Source of the DNA: Candidatus Fermentibacteraceae bacterium
Lineage (GTDB): Bacteria; Fermentibacterota; Fermentibacteria; Fermentibacterales; JCC-6
Assembly (NCBI GenBank): GCA_027067855.1
Contig: JAMOUX010000013.1
Coordinates: 62,001 to 126,000 of the forward strand
Reading direction: 5' to 3'
Length of the DNA: 64,000 nt
How positions within the stretch are numbered: position 1 is the first letter of the stretch; every line of letters starts with the position of its first letter. The notes below the pieces were generated by a model. The model ran no database searches. It saw only the letters and a list, made by a program, of their open reading frames with translations, and was not told where the DNA came from. Position numbers and translations under genes: made by a program. Positions 18,615 to 30,828 of this stretch are shown here, one piece after another.

Positions 18615-21600
18615 GTGAAGGTTAGCAAGCCTGTTAGAAACTATTCCAAGGTAGATCCGGTGATAGATATTCCGGATCTTTTGAAGATCCAGAGAGAATC
18701 TTTCAGCAGGTTCCTCCAGGACGAGGTCAAACCGGATGAAAGACTCCCCCAGGGGCTTCACAAGATTTTTCAGGATACGTTTCCCATAGAAAGCAGCAAC
18801 AGGGAATTTTCGCTGGAATACGTACACTATGAACTGGGCAAACCCAAGTACTCCGTAGAGGATGCGATGGACAAGGGATTGAGCTACGGCGCTCCCCTCA
18901 CCGCGACGCTCAGGCTCGTGTTCAGAAGTGTTTCCGGCGGCGAAGACGGCAAACCTTCCCCGGAATCCTGGAAAGTTTCCAGGATAATCGATCAGTCGGT
19001 TTTCCTCGGGGAGCTTCCATTGATGACGGAAACGGGCTCCTTCGTGATAAACGGTGCCGAAAGAGTCATAGTCAGCCAGTTGCACCGGAGTCCGGGTGTA
19101 TTCTTTGAGGAATCGGTGGTTCAGAGGGGCAACAGGATATACCAAGCCAGGGTCATACCCCAGAAAGGGTCCTGGTTGGATTTCAAGCTTGATCACAACG
19201 ACATCATTTACGTAACGATAGACAGTCGCAACAAGAGGATTCCGGTTACCATGCTGTTCAGGGCGCTGGGGCTTTCAACCGATGAAGAAATCCTCTCCGG
19301 TTTTTATCCCAGGGTTACCAAAGACCTGGAAGCCGCCCTGAAAAGCCGTTCGAAGGCCATCGAGCTGGTCATGAACTCGTTCGCTCATGACATAGTCGAT
19401 CCCGAAACCGGCGAATTGCTGGTGAAGTGTGACGAGCCGGTGGAAAGCATCGAGAAAATAGAGATGCTGGTGCAGCACGGGATCAAGAAAGCGGATTTCC
19501 TCACCGCCAGGATGGAGTCCAGCGACTTCGACGGAATAAGGAAGACCCTTATCAAAGAGGAAGCTTCCCTGGGTGCCGGAGCGACTAAGAACGAGGATTC
19601 GGCCACCCTTTGGATATATGAAACGTTAAGGGGAACCGAAGCGCCCAACCTGGAACATGCCAGGAGTTACCTTAGGTCCATGTTCTTCGATTCCAAGAGA
19701 TACAGCCTGAGCGAGGTGGGGCGTTACAAGCTCAACGAGAGGCTGAACATCTCGACTTCCATGGAGAAGCTCACCCTTACGGTTCCGGATCTGGTCGCCA
19801 TTGTGGAAAACCTCATAAGACTGAGAGAGGGGCGCAATACCTCCGACGACATCGACCACCTGGGCAACAGGAGGGTGAGAACCGTGGGCGAACTGTTGGG
19901 ATTCGAGTTCGCAAAGGGCCTCAGCCGGATGGCAAGGACCATAAGGGATAAGATGGGACAGCAGGATCGCGAGAAACTGACCCCCCACGATCTAGTCAAC
20001 TCCAGGACCCTGTCCAGCGTTATAAACACCTTTTTCCAGTCCAGCCAGTTGTCCCAGTTCATGGAACAGACCAACCCTCTTGCCGAGCTTACTCATAAAC
20101 GCAGGACCAGTGCCCTGGGGCAGGGAGGGCTTACCAGGGAGAGAGCGGGCTTCGAGGTTCGCGACGTCCATCATACCCATTACGGCAGGATGTGCCCGGT
20201 CGAAACTCCCGAGGGGCCGAACATAGGCCTCATAACCACCCTTGCGGTTTATGCCACCATAAACCGTTTCGGATTCCTGGAAACCCCGTACAGAAAGGTC
20301 ATTGACGGAAGAGTCACCGACGAGGTCGTCTACTTTTCGGCGGACAGGGAAGACAGGGCCACCATAGCGGAAGCGGATACCCCGGTGGACGAGAACGGTT
20401 ACCTCATGGGCAACCTGATTCGTGCACGCAGGGCGGGAACGTTTCCCATGGTATTGCCTAAAGAAGTGGAGTTCATAGACGTCAGCCCCAGGCAGCTCGT
20501 CGGGGTTTCCGCTTCCCTGATCCCGTTCCTGGAACATGATGACGCGAACAGGGCCCTCATGGGGTCGAACATGCAGAGACAGGCTGTTCCGCTGCTTCAT
20601 CCCCGGGCCCCTATAGTGGGTACCGGAATGGAAGCCCGGGCCGCTCTGGATTCCGGAACTCTCGTAACAGCGAAGAGATCCGGAGAGGTGGTCGAGGTGG
20701 ACGCGGCCCATATAGTCGTAAAGGCCGATTCCGAGGTGCACGATTTCAACAGGTTCGATGCCTACGAATTAAAGAGGTTCAGGCGGACCAACCAAGACAC
20801 CTGTTTCAACCAGAGACCGTTGGTTAAGGTGGGGGACAAGATCGGGAAAGGCGATATCCTGGCCGATGGCATGGCCACGGACAATGGAAGGCTGGCGCTG
20901 GGAGTGAACGCCGTGGTGGCATTCCTGCCGTGGAACGGGTACAACTTCGAAGATGCCATCGTGGTCAGCGAAAGGGTGGTCCAGGATGATATGTTCACCT
21001 CCATCCACGTGGTGGAGTTGGAGACCCAATTCAGGGAGACCAAGCTGGGCCCGGAGGAATTGACCAGGGAATTACCCAGTGTGGACAATCCGGAGGAGAT
21101 AGCCAACCTTGATGAGGACGGCATTATCAAGGTGGGCAGCCGGGTCCGGGAAAGGGATATCCTGGTTGGCAAGATAACCCCCAAGGGAGAGCAGGACCTG
21201 TCGCCTTCGGAACGGCTTATAAGGGCCATATTCGGACAAAAGGCCGGTGACGTGAAGGATGCTTCCCTCAGGGCGCCCACCGGCATGGACGGTATCGTCA
21301 TAGACGTCAAGGTTTTCTCTCGAAAAGACAAGACGGAGAGGACCAGGCGGGAAATAGAGGAAAAGAAAGATCTCCTGCGCAAGGAATTCGAGGACAAGGA
21401 GAAGAGACTGTTCAAGGAACGCGACAGTCTGGTCAAGGACATGATGCGGGGGCAGAAAGCCGTAAGTATAGTGGACAGGATGACCGGGGAAGTCCTGGTT
21501 CCCGCAGGGCGAAAACTTTCCGCTGCCCTGCTCAAGAAACTGGATGTATCGGATATCGATTACAATCAGCAACTTGTGGAAGACCTCCAAACCGATGACA

Positions 21601-22460
21601 GGTTGAGACAGGTGTTCCGCAGTGCCGACAGGGAGCACAAGAGGATTTCGGAAGAACTCGCGATAAACGAGGACAACCTGGTGCGGGGCGACGATCTTCC
21701 CGCCGGAGTCATAAAGATAGTCAAGGTTTACGTGGCCAAGCGCAGGAAGCTCCAGGCCGGTGACAAGATGGCGGGACGCCACGGCAATAAGGGCGTTGTG
21801 AGCATAGTCGTTCCGCAGGAAGACATGCCATACCTGCCTGACGGAACCCCGGTGGATATCTGTCTCAATCCCCTGGGGGTACCCAGCAGGATGAACGTGG
21901 GCCAGATAATGGAGACCAACCTGGGATGGGCCGCCAGGCAACTGGGTTACGACGTGATAACTCCCGTTTTCGATTCGGCCACCAACGAGGATATAGAGGA
22001 TTTCCTGGAGGAGGCCGGATTCGACAGGGACGGAAAAACCGTCCTTTACGACGGCAGAACCGGTGAGCCCTTCGACCAGAGGGTGACGGTGGGTTGTATG
22101 TATATGATGAAACTGGCTCACCAGGTGGAGGACAAGCTCCATGCGAGGGCGACGGGACCGTATGCCATGGTTACGCAGCAACCTCTGGGCGGGAAGGCCC
22201 AGAACGGAGGGCAGAGACTCGGTGAGATGGAAGTGTGGGCCCTGGAGGCTTACGGAGCGTCACACTGCCTCAGAGAGATGCTTACCATCAAGTCGGACGA
22301 CGTAGATGGCAGGGCGAGGGCTTATAGCGCCATGGTCAACGGTGAAAACATACCGGAACCGCTTACGCCGGAGGCTTTCAACGTGCTCCAGAACGAATTG
22401 AGGAGTCTGGCCCTGAACGTGGAACTCTTGCCCGACGAAGAAGGGGAGGAGGAGGAATAA
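18615..22460 (+). CDS. rpoB: DNA-directed RNA polymerase subunit beta
   Basis: 1281 residues. All main beta segments are present, including the rifampicin region ([20 protein letters not shown]), [11 protein letters not shown], the [12 protein letters not shown] active-centre motif, and the C-terminal [12 protein letters not shown] clamp part. A charged coiled-coil insertion (about residues 895-1010) corresponds to beta i9 of E. coli and many other Gram-negative lineages. Where E. coli has D516 and P564, this protein has E (residue 484) and H. I use the GTG at 18615, because GAGGAG lies seven bases before it; the GTG at 18600 has AAGG directly adjacent. The stop TAA overlaps the rpoC ATG. Confidence 0.97.
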   Translation: MKVSKPVRNYSKVDPVIDIPDLLKIQRESFSRFLQDEVKPDERLPQGLHKIFQDTFPIESSNREFSLEYVHYELGKPKYSVEDAMDKGLSYGAPLTATLRLVFRSVSGGEDGKPSPESWKVSRIIDQSVFLGELPLMTETGSFVINGAERVIVSQLHRSPGVFFEESVVQRGNRIYQARVIPQKGSWLDFKLDHNDIIYVTIDSRNKRIPVTMLFRALGLSTDEEILSGFYPRVTKDLEAALKSRSKAIELVMNSFAHDIVDPETGELLVKCDEPVESIEKIEMLVQHGIKKADFLTARMESSDFDGIRKTLIKEEASLGAGATKNEDSATLWIYETLRGTEAPNLEHARSYLRSMFFDSKRYSLSEVGRYKLNERLNISTSMEKLTLTVPDLVAIVENLIRLREGRNTSDDIDHLGNRRVRTVGELLGFEFAKGLSRMARTIRDKMGQQDREKLTPHDLVNSRTLSSVINTFFQSSQLSQFMEQTNPLAELTHKRRTSALGQGGLTRERAGFEVRDVHHTHYGRMCPVETPEGPNIGLITTLAVYATINRFGFLETPYRKVIDGRVTDEVVYFSADREDRATIAEADTPVDENGYLMGNLIRARRAGTFPMVLPKEVEFIDVSPRQLVGVSASLIPFLEHDDANRALMGSNMQRQAVPLLHPRAPIVGTGMEARAALDSGTLVTAKRSGEVVEVDAAHIVVKADSEVHDFNRFDAYELKRFRRTNQDTCFNQRPLVKVGDKIGKGDILADGMATDNGRLALGVNAVVAFLPWNGYNFEDAIVVSERVVQDDMFTSIHVVELETQFRETKLGPEELTRELPSVDNPEEIANLDEDGIIKVGSRVRERDILVGKITPKGEQDLSPSERLIRAIFGQKAGDVKDASLRAPTGMDGIVIDVKVFSRKDKTERTRREIEEKKDLLRKEFEDKEKRLFKERDSLVKDMMRGQKAVSIVDRMTGEVLVPAGRKLSAALLKKLDVSDIDYNQQLVEDLQTDDRLRQVFRSADREHKRISEELAINEDNLVRGDDLPAGVIKIVKVYVAKRRKLQAGDKMAGRHGNKGVVSIVVPQEDMPYLPDGTPVDICLNPLGVPSRMNVGQIMETNLGWAARQLGYDVITPVFDSATNEDIEDFLEEAGFDRDGKTVLYDGRTGEPFDQRVTVGCMYMMKLAHQVEDKLHARATGPYAMVTQQPLGGKAQNGGQRLGEMEVWALEAYGASHCLREMLTIKSDDVDGRARAYSAMVNGENIPEPLTPEAFNVLQNELRSLALNVELLPDEEGEEEE

Positions 22461-25400
22461 TGCTGGAAAACGTTTCCCGAAGGGATGCGAAGGTCCTGCT
22501 CTCCAATTTCGGAGGAATGAAGATAAGCTTGGCCTCGCCCGAGACGATAAGAAAGTGGTCCCACGGTGAAGTGACCCAGGCGGAGACCATAAACTACAGG
22601 AGTTACAAGCCTGAGCCCGACGGTCTCTTTTGCGAGCGTATATTCGGACCGGTCCGGGATTGGGAATGCAGTTGCGGCAAGTACAAGAGGATACGCAACA
22701 AGGGCATCGTCTGCGACAGGTGCGGGGTGGAAGTGACCCATTCCAGGGTGCGTCGGGAACGGATGGGGCACATAGACCTGGCCGTACCGGTTGTGCACAT
22801 ATGGTACTTCAAAACCATGAAGGTCTCCAAGTTGCTGGACATAACCAATCTCAAGCTCGAAAGAGTCGTTTATTACGAGTCCCACGTGGTGACCAAATCA
22901 AATCATCCCGATCTGCCCGTGGGTACCGTGCTCACCGACGAAGAGTACAGGGAGGCCAGGAAGGAATACGGCGACGTGTTCAAGGTCGGCATGGGAGCCG
23001 AGGCCGTAATGACCATGCTGGCGAACCTCAACCTCGAAGAACTGGCCACCACCCTGAGAACCAGCATAGCCAACGAAACTACAAGCACCAGGCGCCAGAA
23101 GAACATCAAGCGACTTAAAATAGTGGAGGCTTTCAGGTTATCTTCGGACGACAACAAACCCGAGTGGATGGTTCTCAGAGTGCTTCCGGTGCTTCCTCCC
23201 GATCTCAGGCCGCTGGTGCCGTTGGACGGGGGAAGGTTCGCTTCCAGTGACCTGAACGATCTCTACCGGAGAGTGATAAACAGGAATAACAGGCTTAAGA
23301 GATTACTGGATCTCCAGGCTCCGGAAGTCATACTGAGAAATGAAAAAAGGATGCTCCAGGAGGCGGTGGATTCCGTTCTGGACAACGGTTCCAGGCGGAA
23401 ACCCGTCAGGGGTGCCGGTATGAGGGATCTCAGGTCACTTTCGGATCTCCTGAAGGGCAAAAGGGGCAGGTTCAGGCAGAATCTTCTGGGCAAGAGAGTC
23501 GATTATTCGGGTCGAAGCGTGATAGTAGTTGGACCGCACCTGAAACTTCATCAGTGCGGACTACCCAAGAGCATGGCCCTGGAGCTTTTCAAGCCGTTTA
23601 TCGTCGCCAGGATAAGTGAACTGTTGGACGAGTCGGTGAAGAAGGCCACGAAGAGATGGGAAGAAGCCGACGATATAGTCTGGCCGGTGCTGGAGGAAGT
23701 TATACAGAATCATCCGGTTCTGCTCAACAGGGCCCCGACTCTCCACAGGCTCGGTATCCAGGCGTTCGAACCCGTTTTGGTGGAAGGTAAGGCCATACAG
23801 CTTCATCCCCTGGCATGCGCAGCGTTCAACGCCGATTTCGACGGTGACCAGATGGCGGTTCATGTTCCATTGTCGGCGGAAGCCCAGGTCGAGGCCAGGA
23901 TGCTCATGCTGGGAAGCAAGAACATCCTCAGGCCCGCCAGCGGCGAGCCGGTGACCACTCCCAGCCATGATATGGTGATAGGCGTATATTATCTGACCAA
24001 GCCTCTTCCCGGCGCCAGGGGCGAGGGTATGATATTTTCCTCCATGGACGAGGTGAGGGGTGCGTTCGACGCGGGTAAGATCGATCTTCACGCGAAGATA
24101 AAAATCAGGGGGATCAACAGCATAGTTGAAACCAACCACAACGGTGATAATGTAACACCTCCTTTCTGGAAGGATTACACCACTGTCGGGCAGGTCCTCT
24201 TTAACGAGATAATACCCGAGGGTCTGGGTTACATAGCGGCCAATGCGATTACGCCTCACGACGAGGTTTTCAGCAAAAAAGGTTTGAATAAGCTCGTGGG
24301 AAGGTGTTACAACCGACTGGGTGCGGTGCGGACGGCGGTCTTCCTCGATAATCTGAAGGAATTGGGTTTCCACTACTCCACCGTGTCGGGTCTTACGGTG
24401 AGCATGAGAGACATGATCGTTCCGGAGGAAAAGGGGAATATCGTCGACAAGACTTCCAGGGAAATAGAGGAAATCGAGAAAAACTCCAAGATGGGGCAGC
24501 TCACGGAGGCGGAAAGATACAACAGAGTCATCGACGCATGGGCCAAGGCCACCGAGGAAGTCAAGAATGCCATGATGGAGACATTGAGCCACGACAACCA
24601 CGGTTTCAATCCCATATACATGATGGCTAATTCGGGAGCCAGGGGAAGCGTCGACCAGATGAAACAGCTGGCCGGCATGAGGGGACTGATGACGAAGCCC
24701 AGCAAGAAGCTTGTCGGTGAGATGGGCGAGACCATCGAGACTCCCATAGTCTCGTCCCTCAAGGAAGGCCTCTCGGTCATCGAGTATTCCATATCCACCC
24801 ACGGATCCAGGAAAGGACTGGCGGACACCGCTCTTAAGACTGCAGATGCCGGTTACCTTACCAGGAGACTGGTGGACGTGTGCCAGGACGTGATAATCAC
24901 CATGGAAGATTGCGGCACCATAGGCGGCAGGGTGGTGACTGCCCTCAAGGAGGGCGAGGAAGTCATCGAGCCTCTCAGGGACAGAATACTTGGGAGAGTC
25001 GCCGCTGAGACCATCTACAAACCCGGTACCGACGAGGTCGTGTGCGAGGTGGGCCAGGAGATAACGTGGGCGCTTGCTTCCGAGATAGACAAGATCGGCG
25101 TGGAATCCGTGAGGATAAGGAGTGTCCTCGCATGCGAAGCCGAACGCGGACTCTGCGCGAAATGTTACGGCTGGGACCTCTCCCGAAACAAGATGGTTAC
25201 CGAGGGAGAATCGGTGGGAGTCATAGCCGCCCAGAGCATAGGCGAACCGGGGACGCAGCTCACCCTCAGAACTTTCCACACGGGGGGTGTCGCAGGAAGA
25301 GAAACCCGCGAGTCCGAAGTAGTGGCGAGACATTCCGGTTACGTGAGTATAAGAATTCCCTATATCGTCAGGAGGACGGAGGAAAACGGCAGCGTGGTGA

Positions 25401-27232
25401 GGATAAGCACCCGCAACACGCAGTTGGACATTCTCGACGAATCCGGGGAAGTGCTCTCCACGTACGATATAGTGGTGGGTTCCCAAATGATGGTGGAAGA
25501 CGGGCAGCCCATAAAGAAGGGCGACGTGATCTGCAGGAGCGATCCCTTCATAATTCCTATTGTAGCGGAGCAGGACGGAAGCGTCCATTACGTTGACATC
25601 GAGGAGGATGCGACCCTTAAGGAAGACATAGACAGCGAGCAGCGGAAGCAGATGGTGATAGTCGAGGATCGGAGCAAGACGCTGCACCCCCACGTGTTCA
25701 TACTTCCCGAGGAGATAGTCGTACTCAGCGGTCGTGCCAGAAGGCGTGATGAGGAACTCTACCTCATGAACGATCTCAAGAAGGAGATGCTGGAAGGTCA
25801 CGGCAGGGTCGTCTACACCTACCAGGAATTCAGCGCCTACAAAACCGAGACCTTGGTGGAAGAATTCGCGACCAGACTGAAAAACGAGAAGATCCCCACC
25901 GTAACCATAAATTGCATGAAAGCGGGTACCGGAAGCCATGCCGCGTTCGTATGTGCCGCCAAGGAGATCATCGGATACTTCAAGGACAAGGCCGGGAAGG
26001 AAGTCAAGGCCCTGAAAGAGGCCGTTGATGAACTCGAGAAGATAGGCAGGCGCAAAGACCCGGTAGTGGAAGAGAACTTTGCGGAGCGTCTGGTTGACCT
26101 TAGTCGGAAGGGGCCTTTCGTCCTGGTCATAGAATCTCTCGACAGGGGACATCTGGGCACCAGGCGCCTGGTACGCATGATACAGGACAGGATAGCCGAA
26201 GGTAAGATGATGCTGATAGCGGACTTCACCACCAGGGGGATCCGCAGTCACATCGTTCAGCAGGGAAAGAAGAAGCTGGAGAAGGATCCGGTGGAGGAAT
26301 ACATCGCCGATGTGGTCAAGGGGAAATATCCCATTCCCAGCGGCGCCCACCTGAGGGTCAACGACGGCAGCCTGATCAAACCAGGTGAACATATAGCCAG
26401 GATAGAGCGGAAACTCGGACAGCAGAGGGATATCACCGGGGGGCTTCCCAGGGTGGATGAGCTTTTCGAGGCCAGGGTACCAAAGGAGGCGGCGGTCATC
26501 GCGGAGATCGACGGCGTCGTTTCCCTGAGCCCCATAAAAGCGGGAATGAGGACCGCTACCATAAGGGGAACCCACGGTCAGGAATTTTCCGTGAAGATAC
26601 CGGCGACCAAGCACATCAGGGTCAGGGAAGGAGACAGGGTCAAAGCCGGGGACAGGCTTACGGAAGGACCGCTCTCGCCCCACGACATACTGAGGATAAA
26701 GGGCACCGAGGCAGCCGAGCAATACCTCCTCAACGAGATACAGGAGGTGTACCGTCTCCAGGGAGTCCGAATCAACGATAAGCACATAAGCATAGTGGTG
26801 CGCCAGATGCTGTCGAAGGCGAAAATAGACGATCCGGGCGATACCCAGTTCCTTGAGGGGGCGCAAGTGGACAGGCTGGTGCTCCAGAGAGAAAACAGGA
26901 CCGTGATCATGCAGGGTAAGAAACCCGCGACTTCGGCGGTGTTGCTGCTTGGTATAACCAAGGCGTCGCTGGCTACGGAAAGTTTCCTGTCCGCGGCATC
27001 CTTCCAGGAGACCAACAAGGTACTCGCGGATGCCGCTACAGCGGCTAAGGTGGATTACCTCAAGGGGTTGAAAGAGAACGTTATAGTAGGTCATCTCATC
27101 CCCGCTGGCACTGGAATGAAGAAATACAGGAAAATCAGACTCACCCTGCCCGGGGGTGAGCCGGTTCCGGAACCCGTCCTTACGGATGGCAAGGACGAAT
27201 TCGATATTGACGAAACGGATTTCGATGTATAG
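22460..27232 (+). CDS. rpoC: DNA-directed RNA polymerase subunit beta-prime, with an extra nested domain
   Basis: 1590 residues, about 180 longer than the E. coli protein. Conserved landmarks are intact: zinc motif [20 protein letters not shown] near the N-terminus, catalytic NADFDGD (D459, D461, D463), bridge helix region, trigger loop TLRTFHTGG (935-943), second zinc site [15 protein letters not shown], and the conserved C-terminus. After the trigger-loop motif comes an SI3-like SBHM segment (about 950-1325) that rejoins the core at [17 protein letters not shown]. In E. coli this segment is about 190 residues; here it is about 375, because it holds a further 195-residue domain described separately. 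The gene overlaps rpoB by one base and is followed by rpsL. Confidence 0.97.
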   Translation: MLENVSRRDAKVLLSNFGGMKISLASPETIRKWSHGEVTQAETINYRSYKPEPDGLFCERIFGPVRDWECSCGKYKRIRNKGIVCDRCGVEVTHSRVRRERMGHIDLAVPVVHIWYFKTMKVSKLLDITNLKLERVVYYESHVVTKSNHPDLPVGTVLTDEEYREARKEYGDVFKVGMGAEAVMTMLANLNLEELATTLRTSIANETTSTRRQKNIKRLKIVEAFRLSSDDNKPEWMVLRVLPVLPPDLRPLVPLDGGRFASSDLNDLYRRVINRNNRLKRLLDLQAPEVILRNEKRMLQEAVDSVLDNGSRRKPVRGAGMRDLRSLSDLLKGKRGRFRQNLLGKRVDYSGRSVIVVGPHLKLHQCGLPKSMALELFKPFIVARISELLDESVKKATKRWEEADDIVWPVLEEVIQNHPVLLNRAPTLHRLGIQAFEPVLVEGKAIQLHPLACAAFNADFDGDQMAVHVPLSAEAQVEARMLMLGSKNILRPASGEPVTTPSHDMVIGVYYLTKPLPGARGEGMIFSSMDEVRGAFDAGKIDLHAKIKIRGINSIVETNHNGDNVTPPFWKDYTTVGQVLFNEIIPEGLGYIAANAITPHDEVFSKKGLNKLVGRCYNRLGAVRTAVFLDNLKELGFHYSTVSGLTVSMRDMIVPEEKGNIVDKTSREIEEIEKNSKMGQLTEAERYNRVIDAWAKATEEVKNAMMETLSHDNHGFNPIYMMANSGARGSVDQMKQLAGMRGLMTKPSKKLVGEMGETIETPIVSSLKEGLSVIEYSISTHGSRKGLADTALKTADAGYLTRRLVDVCQDVIITMEDCGTIGGRVVTALKEGEEVIEPLRDRILGRVAAETIYKPGTDEVVCEVGQEITWALASEIDKIGVESVRIRSVLACEAERGLCAKCYGWDLSRNKMVTEGESVGVIAAQSIGEPGTQLTLRTFHTGGVAGRETRESEVVARHSGYVSIRIPYIVRRTEENGSVVRISTRNTQLDILDESGEVLSTYDIVVGSQMMVEDGQPIKKGDVICRSDPFIIPIVAEQDGSVHYVDIEEDATLKEDIDSEQRKQMVIVEDRSKTLHPHVFILPEEIVVLSGRARRRDEELYLMNDLKKEMLEGHGRVVYTYQEFSAYKTETLVEEFATRLKNEKIPTVTINCMKAGTGSHAAFVCAAKEIIGYFKDKAGKEVKALKEAVDELEKIGRRKDPVVEENFAERLVDLSRKGPFVLVIESLDRGHLGTRRLVRMIQDRIAEGKMMLIADFTTRGIRSHIVQQGKKKLEKDPVEEYIADVVKGKYPIPSGAHLRVNDGSLIKPGEHIARIERKLGQQRDITGGLPRVDELFEARVPKEAAVIAEIDGVVSLSPIKAGMRTATIRGTHGQEFSVKIPATKHIRVREGDRVKAGDRLTEGPLSPHDILRIKGTEAAEQYLLNEIQEVYRLQGVRINDKHISIVVRQMLSKAKIDDPGDTQFLEGAQVDRLVLQRENRTVIMQGKKPATSAVLLLGITKASLATESFLSAASFQETNKVLADAATAAKVDYLKGLKENVIVGHLIPAGTGMKKYRKIRLTLPGGEPVPEPVLTDGKDEFDIDETDFDV
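25733..26317 (+). other. Nested P-loop-like (AAA_16/STAND-like) domain inside beta-prime SI3, motifs degenerate
   Basis: Residues about 1092-1286 of RpoC lie between two halves of an SBHM fold (LHPHVFI before, [14 protein letters not shown] after) that are nearly adjacent in E. coli. By eye the inserted part follows the AAA_16 order: [20 protein letters not shown] like the GRexEl lead, then [20 protein letters not shown], which lines up with a VVLISGEPGIGKTRLLEEF-type Walker A but keeps only K1128-T1129. Next come [20 protein letters not shown], like the strand after the P-loop, and [20 protein letters not shown], like a Walker B/LDD-LHWAD segment with the acids changed. The Gly-rich loop and Asp pair are lost, so ATP hydrolysis is unlikely. 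Domain identity is inference; the insertion itself is seen directly. Confidence 0.65.
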
Positions 27233-27289
27233 AGTTATAGCCCCTTGCGCCGTGGGCGGCGCGGGGCGAACAGATTGAAAGGAGAAGGA

Positions 27290-27661
27290 TTGCCGACCAT
27301 TAATCAGCTAGTTCGTCACGGGCGGAAAAAACAGAAGGCGAAAACGAAAGCTCCCGCCCTGACAGGATGTCCCCAGAAGCGGGGAATCTGTACCAGGGTG
27401 TACACTTCCACTCCCAAGAAGCCCAATTCCGCCTTGCGCAAGGTGGCGAGGGTACGACTACGTAACGGCTTCGAAGTGACTGCGTACATACCCGGAATAG
27501 ATCACAATCTCAACGAGCACTCCGTGGTGCTCATAAGGGGTGGAAGGGTCAAGGACCTTCCCGGTGTCAGGTACCACATCATCAGGGGCGTGGAGGATGC
27601 ATCGGGAGTAGAGGGCAGGAAGAAGAGTCGTTCCAAGTACGGCACCAGGAAGGAAAAGTAG
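27290..27661 (+). CDS. rpsL: 30S ribosomal protein S12
   Basis: 123 residues from a TTG start at 27290 with AAGGAG five bases upstream ([14 protein letters not shown]). The decoding-site loops are intact: [17 protein letters not shown] with K43, and [13 protein letters not shown] with K88 and D89, the residues changed in streptomycin-resistant mutants and the Asp that is methylthiolated in other bacteria. First gene of the str set. Confidence 0.97.
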   Translation: MPTINQLVRHGRKKQKAKTKAPALTGCPQKRGICTRVYTSTPKKPNSALRKVARVRLRNGFEVTAYIPGIDHNLNEHSVVLIRGGRVKDLPGVRYHIIRGVEDASGVEGRKKSRSKYGTRKEK

Positions 27662-27724
27662 CGAAACACGATTTCGCCGTACCTGCGGATAATGCGGGGA
27701 ACGGATGGAAATCGGGGAGGACGA

Positions 27725-28198
27725 ATGGCTAGACGTTCAAGACCCAAGAGGCGGGAGATCAAGTCGGACAAGAAGTTCGGCAACCTGCTCATGGCGAAGT
27801 TCATAAATAAATTGATGAAGGACGGAAAAAAATCCGTGGCGGAAAGAATATTCTACGATGCCATGGATATAGTGACCGAGCGTACCGGGCAGGATCCCGT
27901 GACGGTTTTCAACAGGGCCATGGCCAACGTAAGACCACAGCTCAAGGTCAAGTCAAGAAGAGTGGGGGGATCCACATATCAGGTTCCCATGGAGGTCAGG
28001 CCTCATGAGAAGGATTCGCTGGCCATACGCTGGATAATCCAGTTCGCGGCTCAGCGGAAAGGCAAAGGCATGGCGGAAAAACTGGCCGCCGAACTGATAG
28101 ATGCTTCAAGGGGCGAGAACGCCGGAAGCGTCAAGAAAAAGGAAGATACCCACAAGATGGCGGAAGCCAACAAGGCCTTCGCCCATTACCGCTGGTAG
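27725..28198 (+). CDS. rpsG: 30S ribosomal protein S7
   Basis: 157 residues, normal length: MARRSRPKRREIKSDKKFGN, then the helical core with KSRRVGGSTYQVPMEVRP and the C-terminal segment ending AFAHYRW. S7 organises the 30S head and the E/P-site contact. GGGAGG is five bases before the ATG at 27725. Confidence 0.97.
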   Translation: MARRSRPKRREIKSDKKFGNLLMAKFINKLMKDGKKSVAERIFYDAMDIVTERTGQDPVTVFNRAMANVRPQLKVKSRRVGGSTYQVPMEVRPHEKDSLAIRWIIQFAAQRKGKGMAEKLAAELIDASRGENAGSVKKKEDTHKMAEANKAFAHYRW

Positions 28199-28265
28199 GA
28201 TCCCTGTTTTTTCGGTCCTTCCGGTGGTGCGTGGTGGGGGAGCGTGACTGGAAGGATCAACGGGG

Positions 28266-30338
28266 ATGACTGCCGAGTTTCCCGCCGAGAAGATACGAAA
28301 CATCGGCATAACGGCTCACATAGATGCGGGCAAGACCACCACTACCGAGCGCATCCTGTACTACTCCGGAAGAGTGCACAGGATGGGGGACGTGGATCAC
28401 GGCACCGCCACCATGGACTGGATGCCCCAGGAAAAAGAGCGGGGTATAACGATCCAGTCCGCGGCCACGACATGTATATGGAAGGGCCATCAGGTGAACA
28501 TCATCGATACCCCCGGCCACGTGGATTTCACTGCCGAGGTGGAGAGGAGCCTCAGGGTGCTCGATGGTGCGGTTGCCGTGTTTTGCGCCGTGGGAGGAGT
28601 GGAACCCCAATCGGAGACGGTCTGGCACCAGGCCGACCGGTACGGGGTGCCCAGAATAGCATTCGTCAACAAGATGGACCGCCAGGGCGCGGATTTTTCC
28701 AGGGTTCTGAGAATGATGAAGGACATGCTGGGAGCCAGGCCGGTTCCGGTTATCCTTCCCATGGGAAGCGCGGATGGTTTTTCAGGAATAATAGACATAA
28801 TAGCCGGCAAAGCGGTACGTTTCGATCAAGCTTCCTTCGGTGCCAGGTTCACCATGGAGAACGTTCCGGAAGAATTTGAGGAAGAGTACCTCGAAGCAAG
28901 GGATTCCCTTTGGGAGACGGCGGCCATGTTGGACGAGACCGCCATTGAAAAATACTTTGACGGATCCCTGGAGTCCGACGAGGTCAGGCGCCTGCTCAGG
29001 AAGGGGGTAATAGCTGGAGAACTGGTTCCCGTCCTCGCGGGAGCGGCCCTGAGGAACGTGGGTATACAACAGCTGATGGATGCCATCGTCGACTGGCTTC
29101 CTTCCCCGGTGGACCTGCCTCCGGTTACGGGTTTTCTCCAGGATGGCACGGAGGTCCGGGTGGGACGCAGCGAAGACGAACCCTTCACGGCGCTGGTATT
29201 TAAGATTCAGACCGATCCTCACCTCGGCAGGCTTGCCTTCATGAGAGTGTACTCCGGCTTGGTAAAGGACGGGGATTACGTATTGAACAACCGTACCGAC
29301 AGGAAGGACAGGCTTACCAGGTTGGTGCGGCTTCACGCCAACAAGAGGGACCACCTTGAGCACGTGAAGGCGGGAGACATAGCTGCGGCGGGATTGAAGG
29401 ACGCTGCTACGGGGGACACGCTGACCTTACCGGGCCGGCGCCTCACGCTGGAATCCATAAAATTTCCCGAGCCGGTCATGCAGGTGGCCATCGAACCGCT
29501 GAATACTTCAGATGAAAAAGCCCTGGAGAAGGCCCTGGCCGAACTCGTCAGCGAAGATCCGAGTTTCAGAGTCGGGGTGGACGAGGAATCCGGTCAGACG
29601 ATCATAATGGGCATGGGGGAGCTTCATCTTGAGATAATTGCCAGTAGGATACGCACGGAAAAAGGCGTAGAAGTGAGGACGGGGAGGCCTCAAGTTTCTT
29701 ACAGGGAGAGCGTATCGGTACCTGCGGAATGCGAGAGCGAGTTCGCCAGGCTCATCCAGGGAAGGGGGCATTACGGTCATGCCCGTCTGAGAGTCTCGCC
29801 GCTGGAATCCGGTTTTGAGTTCGTGAACGCCATGGAAACCGAAGAGTTTCCCGACCATTTCGTGGAAGCCGTGAAACGTGGCGTAAAGGGTTCTCTGGGA
29901 GCCGGACCGTTGGCCGGATATCCCGTGGACGGAGTCAGGGTGGAATTACTGTTCGCAAGATTGCACGAAACCGATTCCTCCGAAACCGGTTATGCTTATG
30001 CTGGCTCCATGGCGTTCAGGGAGTGCATGAATAAAGGTGTCCCTATCCTGAAGGAGCCTCTGATGCAACTGGAAATCATCTGCCCGTCTGATTACGTGGG
30101 CGAGGTGATAGGCGATGTAAATGCAAGACGGGGCAGCATATTGAGTATGGAACCGGTGGGAGAGGTACAGTCGATAAAAGCGAGGGTTCCCCTCGCAGAA
30201 CTTTTTGGTTATAGTAGTGCCCTGCGTTCCCTGACGCAGGGTCGCGCAGGGTTCTCCATGCAATTCAGTCGTTACGAAAGAATGGCTGACAACATAACAA
30301 AGAGGATCCTGGAACAAATGGGAATAACTAGGACCTGA
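28266..30338 (+). CDS. fusA: Elongation factor G
   Basis: 690 residues, the GTPase that drives translocation and, with RRF, ribosome recycling. AHIDAGKT (17-24), DTPGHVDF and NKMD form the GTP site; domain IV ([14 protein letters not shown]) and domain V ([20 protein letters not shown]) are complete. The switch I stretch [20 protein letters not shown] and some domain IV residues differ from E. coli FusA and may point to a specialised EF-G branch; I could not test that. No tuf follows, and rpsJ starts 29 bases after the stop. Confidence 0.95.
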   Translation: MTAEFPAEKIRNIGITAHIDAGKTTTTERILYYSGRVHRMGDVDHGTATMDWMPQEKERGITIQSAATTCIWKGHQVNIIDTPGHVDFTAEVERSLRVLDGAVAVFCAVGGVEPQSETVWHQADRYGVPRIAFVNKMDRQGADFSRVLRMMKDMLGARPVPVILPMGSADGFSGIIDIIAGKAVRFDQASFGARFTMENVPEEFEEEYLEARDSLWETAAMLDETAIEKYFDGSLESDEVRRLLRKGVIAGELVPVLAGAALRNVGIQQLMDAIVDWLPSPVDLPPVTGFLQDGTEVRVGRSEDEPFTALVFKIQTDPHLGRLAFMRVYSGLVKDGDYVLNNRTDRKDRLTRLVRLHANKRDHLEHVKAGDIAAAGLKDAATGDTLTLPGRRLTLESIKFPEPVMQVAIEPLNTSDEKALEKALAELVSEDPSFRVGVDEESGQTIIMGMGELHLEIIASRIRTEKGVEVRTGRPQVSYRESVSVPAECESEFARLIQGRGHYGHARLRVSPLESGFEFVNAMETEEFPDHFVEAVKRGVKGSLGAGPLAGYPVDGVRVELLFARLHETDSSETGYAYAGSMAFRECMNKGVPILKEPLMQLEIICPSDYVGEVIGDVNARRGSILSMEPVGEVQSIKARVPLAELFGYSSALRSLTQGRAGFSMQFSRYERMADNITKRILEQMGITRT

Positions 30339-30367
30339 TAGGGTGCTTGCAGGGAATGGAGACGTAA

Positions 30368-30679
30368 TTGAAGAACAACAGGTTGAGGATCAAGCTCAGG
30401 GCATATGACCACAGGCTTCTCGACCGTTCCGCTACTGCGATAGTGAGAAGTGTCGTAAAGACCGGGGCGAAGGTGTCGGGTCCGATTCCTCTTCCCACGA
30501 AGAGGTCGCTGGTTACTGTACTTAGGAGTCCGCACGTGGACAAGAAGTCCAGGGAACAGTTTGAAATGAAGGTTCATTCACGCCTGATAGAAATCGAGGA
30601 CCCCAACGAGGAAACCGCGGCCGCGCTGAGGTCACAGGACGTACCTGCAGGCGTGGACGTGGAAATGAACGAAATCTGA
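30368..30679 (+). CDS. rpsJ: 30S ribosomal protein S10
   Basis: 103 residues from a TTG start at 30368 ([20 protein letters not shown]), with GGAG seven bases upstream. [29 protein letters not shown] is the typical core, split here only by the variable loop residues. S10 (NusE) also joins the NusB/NusG antitermination complex. A long 149-base gap follows before rplC. Confidence 0.96.
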   Translation: MKNNRLRIKLRAYDHRLLDRSATAIVRSVVKTGAKVSGPIPLPTKRSLVTVLRSPHVDKKSREQFEMKVHSRLIEIEDPNEETAAALRSQDVPAGVDVEMNEI

Positions 30680-30704
30680 ATTTTTCGGTTGTTGTTCTGA
30701 CTGG

Positions 30705-30719
30705 CCCGGTATTACCGGG
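30705..30719 (+). repeat. Palindrome in the rpsJ-rplC spacer
   Basis: CCCGGTA T TACCGGG is a perfect 7-base inverted repeat around one base, near the start of the 149-base gap between rpsJ and rplC (30680-30828). As RNA it would form a tight hairpin extended by G-U pairs. This gap is normally a few bases; the rest has no gene that I can see. It could be a leader for L3-L4 control or an RNA processing point. Confidence 0.4.
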
Positions 30720-30828
30720 TTAAGAGAAATGTGGTTCTGACGGTTGATGGCGGTTGACCGGCAGGCCGGAATTCAAAAACGCTCGTCCCTCCGCCGGCGA
30801 AAGGGACTTCAGCGATGGGAAGTGGTCT

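Noticed and set aside
23561-27094. A 1177-codon open frame on the minus strand across most of rpoC
   Set aside because: It is the mirror of rpoC caused by codon bias: scarce CTA, TTA and TCA codons leave few stops on the reverse strand. Its sequence is His/Pro/Arg-rich and has no ribosome site or domain.
30754-30828. N-terminal extension of L3 by 25 residues
   Set aside because: The frame is open upstream, but the added residues do not resemble L3 and cover the spacer; the usual L3 start is at 30829 or 30841.
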